Below are positions 18,120 to 27,213 of a stretch of DNA of 64,000 bases, one piece after another. How positions within the stretch are numbered: position 1 is the first letter of the stretch; every line of letters starts with the position of its first letter. The position numbers were made by a program, and so were the translations under genes. The stretch comes from Methylobacterium sp. NMS14P (GTDB lineage: Bacteria; Pseudomonadota; Alphaproteobacteria; Rhizobiales; Beijerinckiaceae): positions 2,114,501-2,178,500 of the forward strand of contig NZ_CP087106.1 in assembly GCF_028583545.1 (NCBI RefSeq), read 5' to 3'. The notes below the pieces were generated by a model. That model was not told the origin of the DNA, did no database searches, and worked only from the letters and a program-made list of their open reading frames with translations.

Positions 18120-18331
18120 GGGTCCCCTCTCCACCCGAGTCGGGCTTGCCCGACTCGGGCTTCTCAGGACGGATCTCAGGCAGGCCCGAGATCCGTCGGG
18201 AGAGGGACAGGGTGAGGGATCAGGTCGGACCGGACGCGGCGCGCCCGGTCGGCGCGTCGATCACGTGCTCGATCCTGGGCGCTCTCGTCCCTCACCCCAG
18301 CCCTCTCCCGACCGGGAGAGGGGGCAGGTCG
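18120..18331. repeat. Composite intergenic repeat, copy 2 (inverted relative to copy 1)
   Basis: The same blocks as 15707-15910 in the opposite orientation: it starts GGTCCCCTCTCCACC, has GTCGGGCTTGCCCGAC and GATCTCAGGCAGGCCCGAG, and ends CTCTCCCGACCGGGAGAG. It lies between the convergent cysC and histidine kinase genes. Confidence 0.88.
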
Positions 18332-18355
18332 CGCCCGCCCGCGGCGTCGGTGCCC

Positions 18356-19699
18356 CTATCCGCCCGGCCAGCGCAGGTCCGCCCGCAGGCCGCCCAGCTC
18401 CGAGCGGCCGAAATCGAGCTGGGCGCCCGCGGCCTCGGCGACGTCGCGGGCGATGGCGATGCCGAAGCCGGTGCCCGGCCGGCTCTCGTCCCAGCGCTGG
18501 CCGCGCCCGATCCCCGCGATGGCCGCGGCGCTCATGCCGGGGCCGTCATCCTCGACGGCGAGGCCCGGGCGGCCGCTGGCCGTCCCGGTGACGCGGACCC
18601 GCCGGTGCGCCCACTTGCGGGCATTGTCGAGGAGGTTGCCCAGCACCTCCATCAGCTCGCCCTCCTCGCCCGGATAGGCGAGGGTCTCGGACACCGCCAC
18701 TGTCCATTCCAGGGAGTCGCCCTCCGGCAGCCGCTGCAGGATCGCGACGAGACGCTCCGCCACCGGGGCGACCCGGCAGGACCGCCGCCGCAGGTCGCCC
18801 GCGGCCGCGACCCGCGCCCGGGCCAGCGCCCGCTCCACCTGACCGCCCATCGCCCGCGCCTGCTCGGCGATCTCGGCCGCCAGCGCCGGGTCGGCCGATC
18901 CGGTCCGGCGCGCCAGGGCGTCCAGCACCGCCAGCGGGGTCTTGAGGCCGTGGGCCATCTCGGCGGCGGCGTCGCGGGCGCGGATCAGGGCCCGCTCCTG
19001 CGCGTCGAGCAGCCGGTTGAGGTCGGTGACCAGCGGCCGGACCTCGTCGGGGAACTGCTCCGGCAGCCGCGCCCGCCGGCCGGCATGGACCGCCAGGAGC
19101 TCCGCCTGCAGCACCCGGAACGGGCCGAGCGCCCGGTGCACGAACAGGCCCATCGCCAGGGTCAGGACGACGAACAGGGCGACCAGGGCCGGGACCAGCA
19201 GGCGCAGGAACGTGGTCCGGCTCGCCGCGAGCCCGCGCCGGTCCTCCGCCACCGCGACGCGCAGCGCGGTCTCGGCCCCCGGCGCGCCGAGCTGCAGCGG
19301 CCGCACCACCGCGATGAGCCGGCCGCCGTCGGGCCCGGTCGTGTCGAGGGTGGCGGGGGCCCGCGCGTCCGCCCCGGCGTGTCCGAGATCGAGGCTCCTG
19401 TCCCAGAGGGAGCGCGAGCGCAGCAGGTGCGAGCCCGCCTCCACCTGCCAGTACAGGCCGCCGTAGGGCGTGGCGAAGCGCGGGTCCGGCAGGTCGCGCG
19501 AGAGCGTCGGCGCCCCGTCCGGCGCGAGGCCGACCCGCCCGGCGATGAGCTTGGCGGTCCGGTCCAGATCCGCGACGGTGCGGGCGTCGAGCACCCGGTC
19601 GAGGATCACCGTGAGGCCGATCCCGGCGAGCACCAGCGCCAGCGCGATCAGCGCGGCCGCCGCGAGGCCGAGCCGCAGGCGGAGGGAGTCGCGCCTCAC
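18356..19699 (-). CDS. Sensor histidine kinase (PhoQ/QseC type)
   Basis: A 447-residue inner-membrane kinase. Transmembrane helices at about residues 11-35 and 165-187 enclose a periplasmic domain. The HisKA box EMAHGLKTPL carries His250. The ATPase domain has NLLDNARKWA (N box), EDDGPGMS (G1) and GTGFGIAIA (G2). Its GTG start overlaps the stop of the response regulator gene by four bases (GTGA), so the two are translated together. The signal is not known; divalent cations or envelope stress are the usual inputs of PhoQ-like kinases that travel with a PepSY protein. Confidence 0.9.
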   Translation of the reverse strand: MRRDSLRLRLGLAAAALIALALVLAGIGLTVILDRVLDARTVADLDRTAKLIAGRVGLAPDGAPTLSRDLPDPRFATPYGGLYWQVEAGSHLLRSRSLWDRSLDLGHAGADARAPATLDTTGPDGGRLIAVVRPLQLGAPGAETALRVAVAEDRRGLAASRTTFLRLLVPALVALFVVLTLAMGLFVHRALGPFRVLQAELLAVHAGRRARLPEQFPDEVRPLVTDLNRLLDAQERALIRARDAAAEMAHGLKTPLAVLDALARRTGSADPALAAEIAEQARAMGGQVERALARARVAAAGDLRRRSCRVAPVAERLVAILQRLPEGDSLEWTVAVSETLAYPGEEGELMEVLGNLLDNARKWAHRRVRVTGTASGRPGLAVEDDGPGMSAAAIAGIGRGQRWDESRPGTGFGIAIARDVAEAAGAQLDFGRSELGGLRADLRWPGG

Positions 19700-20364
19700 G
19701 ATCCGCCCGGTCCGGCGATCAGGTAGCCCTGGCCGCGGCGGGTCTCGATCACCCCCGGCCCGAGCTTGCGGCGCAGGCGCGTCAGGAGCGCCTCCAGGGC
19801 GTTGGCCTCGCGCTCGGTCCCGACCCCGTGGAGGTGGTCGAGCAGCTCGCCCGCCGGCACCACCTGCCCCGGCCGGTGCAGCAGGAAGGCGAGGAGCCGG
19901 TACTCCAGGGCGGTCAGCTCGGTGGGCCGCCCGTCGACGCTGACCGCGCGGGTGCGGGTGTCGAGCTCCACCGCGCCGGTGCGCAGCACCGGGGAGGCGT
20001 GGCCGGCGGTGCGCCGCAGGATCGCCCGGAGCCGCGCGACCAGCTCCTCCATGCGGAACGGCTTGGCGAGGTAGTCGTCGGCGCCGGCGTCGATGCCCTC
20101 GACGCGCTCGCGCCAGCCGTCGCGGGCGGTGAGGATCAGGACCGGCAGGGCGACCTCCGCGGCGCGCAGGCGGCGCAGCACGCCGAGCCCGTCGAGCCGC
20201 GGCAGGCCGAGATCCAGCACCATCGCGTCGTACGTCTCGGTCTCGGCCCGGAACCACGCCGCCTCGCCGTCCGCCACCACGTCGGCGACGTAGCCGGCCC
20301 TCTCCAGCCCCTGCCGGATGTCGGCGGCGATGCGCGGCTCGTCCTCGACGATCAGGACGCGCAC
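19696..20364 (-). CDS. OmpR/PhoP-family response regulator
   Basis: A 222-residue two-domain regulator. Residues 1-115 form a receiver with acceptor Asp51 (MVLDLGLPRLDG) and Lys in LAKPFRMEEL. Residues 125-222 form a winged-helix DNA-binding domain (ELTALEYRLLAFLL...RGQGYLI). It lies between a PepSY gene upstream and its kinase downstream on one strand, typical of PhoP/PhoQ-like operons in alphaproteobacteria. Targets cannot be deduced. Confidence 0.92.
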   Translation of the reverse strand: MRVLIVEDEPRIAADIRQGLERAGYVADVVADGEAAWFRAETETYDAMVLDLGLPRLDGLGVLRRLRAAEVALPVLILTARDGWRERVEGIDAGADDYLAKPFRMEELVARLRAILRRTAGHASPVLRTGAVELDTRTRAVSVDGRPTELTALEYRLLAFLLHRPGQVVPAGELLDHLHGVGTEREANALEALLTRLRRKLGPGVIETRRGQGYLIAGPGGS

Positions 20365-20376
20365 GGCCCGGCCTCC

Positions 20377-20694
20377 TCAATCATCGTCGTCCTCGTCCAG
20401 GATCTTGAGCGTGCCGGCATCGACCTTCACGGTCCGGCGCTTCCCGTCGGGCCCGAGGATGCGCAGCTTGTACAGCCAGTGCCCGTCGTCGTGCTTGAGA
20501 TCGACCGACACGACGTCGCCCGGCACCGCCGCCCGGGCCGCCGCCAGCACCGCGTCGAGGGGGCGGATCTCGCCGCTCTCCAGGGCCCGGCGGGCCCGGT
20601 CGGCATCCTCGGAGGCGTGCACGGGCCCGCCCGCGAGGGCGGCCAGCAGGCCGAGGGCGAGAATGAAGACGCGGCGGGACGGGAACGGGCTCAT
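20377..20694 (-). CDS. PepSY-domain periplasmic protein
   Basis: A 105-residue exported protein with a signal peptide to about residue 27 (GGPVHA), then one PepSY domain (RPLDAVLAAA...GDVVSVDLKHDDGHWLYKLRIL...VKVDAGTLKIL) and an all-acidic tail DEDDDD. PepSY proteins are thought to inhibit proteases or modulate sensors; this one is first in an operon with a response regulator and kinase, 12 bases from the regulator. The acidic tail could bind cations. Confidence 0.85.
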   Translation of the reverse strand: MSPFPSRRVFILALGLLAALAGGPVHASEDADRARRALESGEIRPLDAVLAAARAAVPGDVVSVDLKHDDGHWLYKLRILGPDGKRRTVKVDAGTLKILDEDDDD

Positions 20695-20806
20695 GCGGGC
20701 GCAGGCTAGGCCGCGCCGCCTGACGGGACGCTGACAGGCGGCGTCAGGGTCGCGGGACGGGGATTCGGCACAAGGGCGGCCATAGCGTTTCCGGAGACCT
20801 GAGACC

Positions 20807-21385
20807 ATGTCGCTCCTCGTCGGTATCCTCCTCGCCTGCGCGGCCGGCCTCGCCGGCACCCTCCTCTGCCCGGACGACAAGGGGGCCCGCTCGCGCCCGC
20901 CGCTCCTCGCCGCGCTCCTGATCGGCGGCCTGTCCTGGCACGCCCCCGCCCGGGCCGGCGAGATCCTGCGCGGCCCCGCCCAGGTGATCGACGGCGGAAC
21001 CCTCCGCCTCGGCGCGCGGCAGGTCAGCCTGTTCGGGATCGCCGCGCCGGAGGGCGACGCGACCTGTTCGGATGCCCAGGACCGGCCCTACCCGTGCGGC
21101 CGGGACGCCGCCCGGGCGCTCGCCGACCGGATCGGCGGGGCGTCCGTCGCCTGCGAGCCGCGGGGTGACGCGAACACGGCGCTCTGCCGGGTCGGCGACG
21201 CGGATCTCGGGGCCTGGATGGTGGCGCAGGGCCTCGCCCTGCCCGACCGGGACCTCGCGCCGGACTACGCGCCCGCGGCGGACCGGGCCTGGGGGCGCCG
21301 CCTCGGCCTGTGGTCGGGGGTGTTCCAGGATCCCGCCGAGCGGCGGGGCCGGCGCGCCGCCGCCGCGCTCGGCGCCGCCGGGTGA
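20807..21385 (+). CDS. Thermonuclease (SNase)-like protein, probably inactive
   Basis: A 192-residue exported or membrane-tethered protein. The N-terminus has two hydrophobic stretches ending HAPARA. The SNase-fold core is recognisable (GPAQVIDGGTLRLG, then VSLFGIAAPEG). Against Staphylococcus nuclease, Asp21 is Gly (IDGGT), Arg35 is Ser (QVSLF) and Asp40 is Ala (GIAAPE); only Glu43 remains. Catalysis is therefore unlikely and a structural or nucleic-acid-binding role is possible. Six Cys residues include the paired ATCSD and YPCGR. It is divergent from the PepSY operon. Confidence 0.72.
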   Translation: MSLLVGILLACAAGLAGTLLCPDDKGARSRPPLLAALLIGGLSWHAPARAGEILRGPAQVIDGGTLRLGARQVSLFGIAAPEGDATCSDAQDRPYPCGRDAARALADRIGGASVACEPRGDANTALCRVGDADLGAWMVAQGLALPDRDLAPDYAPAADRAWGRRLGLWSGVFQDPAERRGRRAAAALGAAG

Positions 21386-21472
21386 CAGGCCGGTTGTCAG
21401 CGGGAACGCTCCCGGGCGCGCCCGGTTGGACCGGCAAGCCCGCCCGGGCGCAGGTGGAACCGCGGAGGCCCC

Positions 21473-21721
21473 ATGAGGATCCTGACCCGTACGACGCTGC
21501 TCGCCGCCCTCCTCGCCGGCGCGGCGGGGACCGCTCACGCCGCCGAGGGCCAGGGCAAGGCCGGCCAGGATGCCGGCGCGCCCACGACCAGCATGGGCGC
21601 GGGCGGCCTCAGCGGCACCGGCTCCACCCAGGACGGTGCCCGCACGGGCTCGGTCGAGAGCAAGGGGCAGCCGGGCGGCGCGAAGCCGCCCTCCGCTCCG
21701 AAGGCCGGGACGGGCCGCTGA
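21473..21721 (+). CDS. Small exported Gly/Ser-rich protein
   Basis: An 82-residue protein with a clear signal peptide (residues 1-23, ending AHA). The mature part is polar, rich in Gly, Ser, Thr and Lys, with no Cys and no known domain; it is probably disordered. It follows the nuclease-like gene by about 90 bases on the same strand. Function unknown. Confidence 0.6.
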   Translation: MRILTRTTLLAALLAGAAGTAHAAEGQGKAGQDAGAPTTSMGAGGLSGTGSTQDGARTGSVESKGQPGGAKPPSAPKAGTGR

Positions 21722-21819
21722 TCCGCCCCGCCTCGGGCGACGTCCCACCCTGGACCTCGTCCTGAGGCGGGCGCCGCAGGACGAAGGCGCGAACCGGAGG
21801 TTCCGTCCGGCCGGATCGC

Positions 21820-22806
21820 CTACTGCGAGCGGCGGCTGAACGAGACCGCGTAGGCCTGGACCCGGGCGTCGATCAGCGGGTCGTCCGAGACCTCGATCCC
21901 GTCGGTCAGGTTGTTCGGCATGAACAGCAGCGCCTTCTCGGCCTCGGCGCTGTCGGGCACGACCTTGCTCACCGTCACGGTGCCGAGATCGACCGTCTTG
22001 CGGTCGTCCGGCCAGGGCTTGGTGGCGTCGTTGGTCGGGTCACCCGACTCGGCGAGCTGGGCGAGCATCCTGAACTTCGCGGGCGTCTTGGCGACCCGCG
22101 GGCCGATCTCGGCCATCAGGAAGTTCGGATCGCGCTTGGCCGCGTCCTCGGGGGCGAGGATCTCCTCGCCCTCCACCGGCACGAAGCGGAACCGGAACGG
22201 CTGCCGCTTGCCGGCGGCATCCACGAGGATGAAGGCGTTGACGCCGTTATAGGTCTGCCGGGCGAGGCTCGACGGGGTCTTGGCGGTTCCGCCCGCGGTG
22301 GCGGCCGCCGGGTGGGCGGCGGCGAAGCGCTCCAGCGCGGTCGGATGGGCGGCCTTCGGGCCGCTCTCGGCGGCGGCCCTCAGGAGGTCGCGGAACTCCT
22401 CGCCCGTGGCGACGGGGAAGTACTTCAGCGAGTTGGTGACGACGTCCATCTCGGAGCCGTCGCTCAGCTTGAACTTGAGCGCGAGGCCGTGCGGGTTGGC
22501 GTCGGCGACGCCGTCCGGGATGGTCGGGACGCCGGTGGCGTCCGAGAACCGGATCGTCACCGGCACCGCCGGTCCCTGGAACAGGGAGGCCTTGCTGATC
22601 TTCGCCGCCTCGGGCGACGGGGTGAAGCTGCCCTCGGCGACCACGCCCTTGGCGTGGTTGGCCCGCGCCCCCGGATGCTTGCCGAACAGCGTGTTCATCA
22701 CGTCGATCGTCTGCTCGGCGGTGGAGGCTTCCTGGGCCAGGGCCGGGGCGGCGGCCGCGAGCGCGGTGCTCAGCAGGAGGGCGAAACCCGATCTCGAACG
22801 CGGCAT
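21820..22806 (-). CDS. Catalase-related peroxidase, periplasmic
   Basis: A 328-residue member of the small catalase-like haem peroxidase group (SrpA/mini-catalase type). A signal peptide covers residues 1-24 (ALA before QEAST). The distal His is in ARANHAKGVVAEGSF, followed by the VTIRFSDATG block and the Asn of DVVTNSLKYFP. The proximal Tyr is in DARVQAYAVSFSRR near the C-terminus. It lacks the flavodoxin and NADPH parts of full catalases. Proteins of this type usually act as peroxidases rather than efficient catalases. Confidence 0.88.
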   Translation of the reverse strand: MPRSRSGFALLLSTALAAAAPALAQEASTAEQTIDVMNTLFGKHPGARANHAKGVVAEGSFTPSPEAAKISKASLFQGPAVPVTIRFSDATGVPTIPDGVADANPHGLALKFKLSDGSEMDVVTNSLKYFPVATGEEFRDLLRAAAESGPKAAHPTALERFAAAHPAAATAGGTAKTPSSLARQTYNGVNAFILVDAAGKRQPFRFRFVPVEGEEILAPEDAAKRDPNFLMAEIGPRVAKTPAKFRMLAQLAESGDPTNDATKPWPDDRKTVDLGTVTVSKVVPDSAEAEKALLFMPNNLTDGIEVSDDPLIDARVQAYAVSFSRRSQ

Positions 22807-22962
22807 GGGGAACCTCTCGGCAGCGCGGGCTCACGGGAGCCGGCCAATGCGGACCGGCCCATCTTCTAGGGAGCCAGGCAGCGGAGGCACAACCAAAAGC
22901 TATGCCGCGGCGTAGCTGGGGTGTGGGTTACGTCCCGGAGGCGGGCTGCAGGTTGAGAACTA

Positions 22963-23054
22963 CGTCTCTGCGAGCGGAGCGAAGCAACCTAGGGCAACAC
23001 GACGTCCGGCGGTCTGGCGCGACCGGGTTGCTTCGCTCCGCTCGCAGGGACGGT
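22963..23054. repeat. Dispersed palindrome-ended intergenic repeat, copy 2
   Basis: The arms GCGAGCGGAGCGAAGC and GCTTCGCTCCGCTCGC are exact complements, about 40 bases apart, with GGCAACACGACGTCC in the middle. The element lies just 3' of the transglycosylase gene. Confidence 0.88.
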
Positions 23055-23064
23055 GAGGAGCCCG

Positions 23065-25404
23065 CTACCGCGCGCCGCGGTGGAGGTCGCCCTCGATCAG
23101 CAGGGCGCTGCGGCTGTCGAGCCGCGAGCGGTAGACCTGCAGGTTCTCCATGACCCGCTGCACGTAGTTGCGCGTCTCCGTGAAGGGGATGCGCTCCACC
23201 CAGTCGATCACGTCGACGTCGCCCTTGCGCGGGTCGCCGTAGGCGTCGATCCACTTCTTCACGTTGCCGCCGCCCGCGTTGTAGGAGGCGAAGGCGAGCA
23301 CGTAGGAGCCGCGCCAATCCTCCATCAGCTCGCCGAGATGGGCCTGACCGAGCTTGGCGCAGTAGGCGGGATCGCTGGTCAGCCGGTCGACGTCGAAGGC
23401 GGTCGAGACCCGGCGGGCGGTGCGCTGGGCGGTGGCCGGCATCATCTGCATCAGCCCCCTTGCGCCGACGCCCGACTGGGCGCGCGGGTCGAACTGACTC
23501 TCCTGGCGGGCGATGGCGTAGACCATGGCCCGCTCCACCTGCGGCACCGCCGTGAAGGTCTCGTAGGTGGGGATCCCGATCGTCGGATAGGCGTGGGCGT
23601 CGAGCGGCAGGCCGCGCTGGACCGCGAGCTTGCCGATCGCCACCAGGGCGCGCGGATCCTTCATGTCGGTGGCGAGGTCGCCGAGTGCCTGGAGCTCGCG
23701 CGGGTCCGAGAGGTCCCGGGCGGCGTCGATGTAGAGCGGCAGGGCCAGCTCCTTGATCCCGGCCTCGCCGAGCAGGCGCAGGGCGCGGACGGAGAGCCGC
23801 CCGTCGAAGGCCTGGCGCTCGGCGCCCTCCAGGTCGGCCGGCGCCCGCAGGGGCAGGCTGGTCTGGCCGAGCCGGGCCCGCGCCACCTGGCCGTAATAGG
23901 CGATCGGCTGCAGGGCCGCGCGCTCGTAGAAGCGCTTCGCCTCCTCCGACTGGCCGAGCGCCTCGGCCGCCCGTCCCTGCCAGTAGGCGGCCCGCGCCAC
24001 CGAGATCGGGCTCTCGGCGATGGCCGCCACCCGGGCGAAATGCTGCGCGGCGGCGGCCGGATCGCCGGCGAAGCGCAGGGCGATCCAGCCGGCGTGGAAC
24101 TCGGCCTCGATCCGCTTCTCGGGCGTGCGCGCCGCCTGCTGGCTCGCGACCGCGTAGGCGGTCTTGGCGTCGCCGAGGTCGAGGAGCTTGCGCGCCACGA
24201 TCCGGCGCTCGATCCACCACTCGTCGCCGTCGACCAGCACGTCCGGGTTGCTCGGCGCCGTCGCGAGCACGGCGGCGGCGGCCTCGGGCTTGTCGGCCCG
24301 GCGGAGATACTGCGCCCGGGAGAAGATGTAGGACGCGTCCCCGCGCAGCGACGGCGGCACCGCGGCGAGCGCGGCCGCGGCGCCGGAGGACTTGTCCTCC
24401 ACGGCCCGGCGGGCGCGCACGAGGCTGGCGTAGCCGCCGCCCGCGTAGCCGGCCGCCCGGCCGGCGCTCTCCCAGTCGTCCTTCAGGAGCGCCCGCTCCA
24501 TCCGGTAGCGGTGGTCGACCCGGGTGAGCGTATCGGGGAAGGCGTCGAGCACCTTCGCTTCCAGGCTCCGCCCGAAGCTCTCGGTGCGCCAGAGGTCGCG
24601 GACCATCTCGGCGGCGTCGGTCTCGCAGCCGTCGGCGCGCAGGGCCAGCGCCAGGGCGAACTTGCCCGGCGCGCTCGACGGCTTCGCCGTGGCGAAGTAG
24701 GCCCGGACGAGCGCGGGGGACTTCCGCTCGGAGAGCAGCGCCTCCTCGGCCCGTCGGCGGAGCAGCGGGCCGGCCGGCCAGTCCGGGTTGGCCCGGACGA
24801 AGGCGACGGTGCGGTTGAAGCCGATCCCGGCGCCCGCGCGGATCGCCACCCATTCGAGCAGCGCCTTCGCGGCCGGGTCGGTGAAGCCGTCGCGCATCCG
24901 GTCGCCGTCGGCGACCCGGCCCTTGCGGTAGAGGTCGATGGCGCCGCGCAGCAGCGTCGGGTCGGTGTCGCCGGAGATCTTCGGGCGCCCCGGGTCCGGC
25001 ACCTCGGGGACCGGGGCCGCCGGGGTGACGGCGGCGTCCGGCAGCGGGAAGGCCACCGGGGCGTCGGGGTCCGCGGAGGCGTAGGCCGAGGCCGCGGCGG
25101 GCAGCGTCCGGGCGGGCTCCTCGCCCTTGTCGTCGCCGCCGGAGGCGTGGACCGGGTCGAGCTTCAGGGCGTCGGCCGCGACCGGGTCGGCGGCCTTCGC
25201 GGCCTGGGCGCCCCGGACCTGGGCGGTCGAGAGGGCGGCGTCGCTCGCCGGCGGCGTCGGCTGCGAGGCCGGCGGCGTCGCGGGCGCGTCGGTGCCGGCT
25301 TGGCCGACCGAGCCGGCGAGCGCCACGCCGACGGTGGCGACCAGCGCGGCGGCGGTGAGGGACGTGCGCTTCGAGGCCGGATGCGAGGCCGCGGGTCGGA
25401 TCAC
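23065..25404 (-). CDS. Soluble-type lytic transglycosylase (Slt)
   Basis: A 779-residue periplasmic enzyme that cleaves peptidoglycan, forming 1,6-anhydro ends. The signal segment is at residues 14-36. A long Pro/Ala/Ser-rich region to about residue 140 precedes an alpha-helical superhelical (U/L) region. The catalytic SLT domain is at about 610-740. The catalytic Glu is in ARQESQFDP, followed by GARGLMQMMPATA and the FASYNAGGGNVKKW block. Start is GTG at 25402-25404. It is divergent from dapA with a 200-base region between. Confidence 0.92.
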   Translation of the reverse strand: MIRPAASHPASKRTSLTAAALVATVGVALAGSVGQAGTDAPATPPASQPTPPASDAALSTAQVRGAQAAKAADPVAADALKLDPVHASGGDDKGEEPARTLPAAASAYASADPDAPVAFPLPDAAVTPAAPVPEVPDPGRPKISGDTDPTLLRGAIDLYRKGRVADGDRMRDGFTDPAAKALLEWVAIRAGAGIGFNRTVAFVRANPDWPAGPLLRRRAEEALLSERKSPALVRAYFATAKPSSAPGKFALALALRADGCETDAAEMVRDLWRTESFGRSLEAKVLDAFPDTLTRVDHRYRMERALLKDDWESAGRAAGYAGGGYASLVRARRAVEDKSSGAAAALAAVPPSLRGDASYIFSRAQYLRRADKPEAAAAVLATAPSNPDVLVDGDEWWIERRIVARKLLDLGDAKTAYAVASQQAARTPEKRIEAEFHAGWIALRFAGDPAAAAQHFARVAAIAESPISVARAAYWQGRAAEALGQSEEAKRFYERAALQPIAYYGQVARARLGQTSLPLRAPADLEGAERQAFDGRLSVRALRLLGEAGIKELALPLYIDAARDLSDPRELQALGDLATDMKDPRALVAIGKLAVQRGLPLDAHAYPTIGIPTYETFTAVPQVERAMVYAIARQESQFDPRAQSGVGARGLMQMMPATAQRTARRVSTAFDVDRLTSDPAYCAKLGQAHLGELMEDWRGSYVLAFASYNAGGGNVKKWIDAYGDPRKGDVDVIDWVERIPFTETRNYVQRVMENLQVYRSRLDSRSALLIEGDLHRGAR

Positions 25405-25604
25405 GATTCCCCCCTACTGATCACCGGAGCGGGAAAGGTCGAGGATCGTGCCGTGACCATTAAGATCGCGTTAACCGTCGCCACGATCTGTTTGCGCGCC
25501 GTGACGCGACCGCCTATGTCTGCCGGTCCGTGCCCGTACGATGCGGACCACGCGCGGCGCCGAGACCGCCGAAATCCCAGCTGGGACCCTTTGGGACGCC
25601 TGAG

Positions 25605-26504
25605 ATGACCGAGATGACCGGGAGCCGCCTGCGGGGCTCGCTCACCGCGCTTGTGACGCCCTTCCGCGACGGGGCCTTCGACGAGGCCGCGTTCCGAAAG
25701 TTCGTGCGCTGGCAGATCGAGCAGGGCAGCCACGGCCTCGTGCCCACCGGCACCACCGGCGAGAGCCCGACCCTCACGCATGCCGAGCACGACCGGGTGG
25801 TCGAGGCCTGCATCGACGAGGCGGGCGGGCGCGTGCCGGTCGTGGCCGGCGCGGGCTCCAACTCCACCGCCGAGGCGGTCGAGCGGGCGCAGCACGCCGA
25901 GCGCGCGGGCGCCGACGCCGTCCTGGTGGTGACGCCGTACTACAACAAGCCGACGCAGGCGGGCCTCTACGCCCACTTCAAGGCCGTCAACGACGCGGTC
26001 GGCATTCCGATCATCATCTACAACATCCCGCCGCGCTCCGTCGTCGACATGAGCGTCGAGACGATGGCCCGGCTCTTCGAGCTGAAGAACATCGCCGGCG
26101 TGAAGGACGCGACCGCCAAGATCGATCGCGTCAGCCAGCAGCGTCAGGCCATGGGTGAGAGCTTCATCCAGCTTTCGGGCGAAGATGCGACGGCGCTCGG
26201 CTACAACGCCCACGGCGGCCACGGCTGCATCTCGGTGGTGGCGAACGTCGCGCCGCGGCTCTGCGCCGACCTGCAGGAGGCGACGCTGTCGGGCGACTAC
26301 GCCAAGGCGCTGACCCTCCAGGACAGGTTGTTCCCCCTCCAGACCGGTCTGTTCGCCGAGGCCAACCCGGCGCCGGTGAAGTACGCGCTGTCGCGGCTCG
26401 GCCACATGACCGACGAGCTGCGCCTGCCGCTGGTGCCGGTGACCGAGCCCACCAAGCGCATCGTCGACGACGCCCTGCGCCACGCCGGCCTTCTGGTCGA
26501 CTGA
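25605..26504 (+). CDS. dapA: 4-hydroxy-tetrahydrodipicolinate synthase
   Basis: DapA condenses pyruvate with aspartate semialdehyde, the first step committed to lysine and diaminopimelate. The 299-residue TIM barrel has the substrate loop [10 protein letters not shown], the catalytic Tyr in TPYYNKPTQ and IIYNIPPRS, and the Schiff-base Lys in GVKDAT. Alternative ATGs at 25605 and 25614 differ by three residues. smpB follows after 15 bases, so the two are probably co-transcribed. Confidence 0.95.
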   Translation: MTEMTGSRLRGSLTALVTPFRDGAFDEAAFRKFVRWQIEQGSHGLVPTGTTGESPTLTHAEHDRVVEACIDEAGGRVPVVAGAGSNSTAEAVERAQHAERAGADAVLVVTPYYNKPTQAGLYAHFKAVNDAVGIPIIIYNIPPRSVVDMSVETMARLFELKNIAGVKDATAKIDRVSQQRQAMGESFIQLSGEDATALGYNAHGGHGCISVVANVAPRLCADLQEATLSGDYAKALTLQDRLFPLQTGLFAEANPAPVKYALSRLGHMTDELRLPLVPVTEPTKRIVDDALRHAGLLVD

Positions 26505-26519
26505 GGGAAGTCACGCATC

Positions 26520-26993
26520 ATGGCCCCGAAACCGGAGCCCAGTCGGCGCATCGTCGCCGACAACCGCGCCGCGCGCTATCACTACACGATCGAGGACACG
26601 CTCGAGGCCGGCATCGCGCTGACCGGCACCGAGGTGAAGTCCCTGCGCGGCGGCAAGGCGACGATCGGCGAGGCCTATGCCGGACCCTCCGGCAACGACC
26701 TGATGCTGTTCAACGCCTACATCCCGGAATACCTGGAGGCGAACCGCTTCAACCACGACACCAAGCGCCCGCGCCGCCTGCTGCTGCACCGCCGCCAGAT
26801 CAACAAGTTGATCGGCGCGACCCAGCGCCAGGGTTACACGGTGGTGCCGCTGAAGATCTACTTCAACGACAAGGGGCGGGCGAAGGTCGAGCTCGGCCTC
26901 GGCAAGGGCAAGCAGGCCCACGACAAGCGCGAGGCGGTCAAGGAGCGCGACTGGCAGCGCGACCGGGCGCGGCTGCTGCGGGACCGGGGCTGA
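26520..26993 (+). CDS. smpB: SsrA-binding protein SmpB
   Basis: SmpB binds tmRNA and brings it to stalled ribosomes for trans-translation. The 157-residue protein has the OB-fold core ([21 protein letters not shown], split by the conserved Gly-Gly) and the basic C-terminal tail ([20 protein letters not shown]) that enters the empty A site. It follows dapA, a conserved order in Rhizobiales. No tmRNA gene is seen in the window. Confidence 0.97.
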   Translation: MAPKPEPSRRIVADNRAARYHYTIEDTLEAGIALTGTEVKSLRGGKATIGEAYAGPSGNDLMLFNAYIPEYLEANRFNHDTKRPRRLLLHRRQINKLIGATQRQGYTVVPLKIYFNDKGRAKVELGLGKGKQAHDKREAVKERDWQRDRARLLRDRG

Positions 26994-27001
26994 GGCCGCG
27001 C

Positions 27002-27095
27002 CGTCATCGCGAGCGGAGCGAAGCGACCCAGGGCGGCGCGACGTCCGCGGGCGTGGTGCCGCTGGATCGCTGCGCTCCGCTCGCGAAGACGATCG
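27002..27095. repeat. Dispersed palindrome-ended intergenic repeat, copy 3
   Basis: The full consensus form: CGTCATCGCGAGCGGAGCG, GACCCAGGGCGGCGCGACG, then GGATCGCTGCGCTCCGCTCG and CGAAGACGAT. It begins 9 bases after the smpB stop codon. Confidence 0.88.
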
Positions 27096-27213
27096 TTCCG
27101 ACAGGGGGGCCGCGGAGGACGGGATGCGCTCGCCTTGCGCTGACCGCGCGATGTCTCAAGATCCCGGATTCGCCTGTGCTGCGTCCCGAGCCTGCGATCC
27201 TGCGGAGCGACCC

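Noticed and set aside
25405..25604. Possible tRNA or other RNA gene between slt and dapA
   Set aside because: No cloverleaf, TTC-containing T-arm or anticodon stem was found; no tRNA was seen anywhere in the window.
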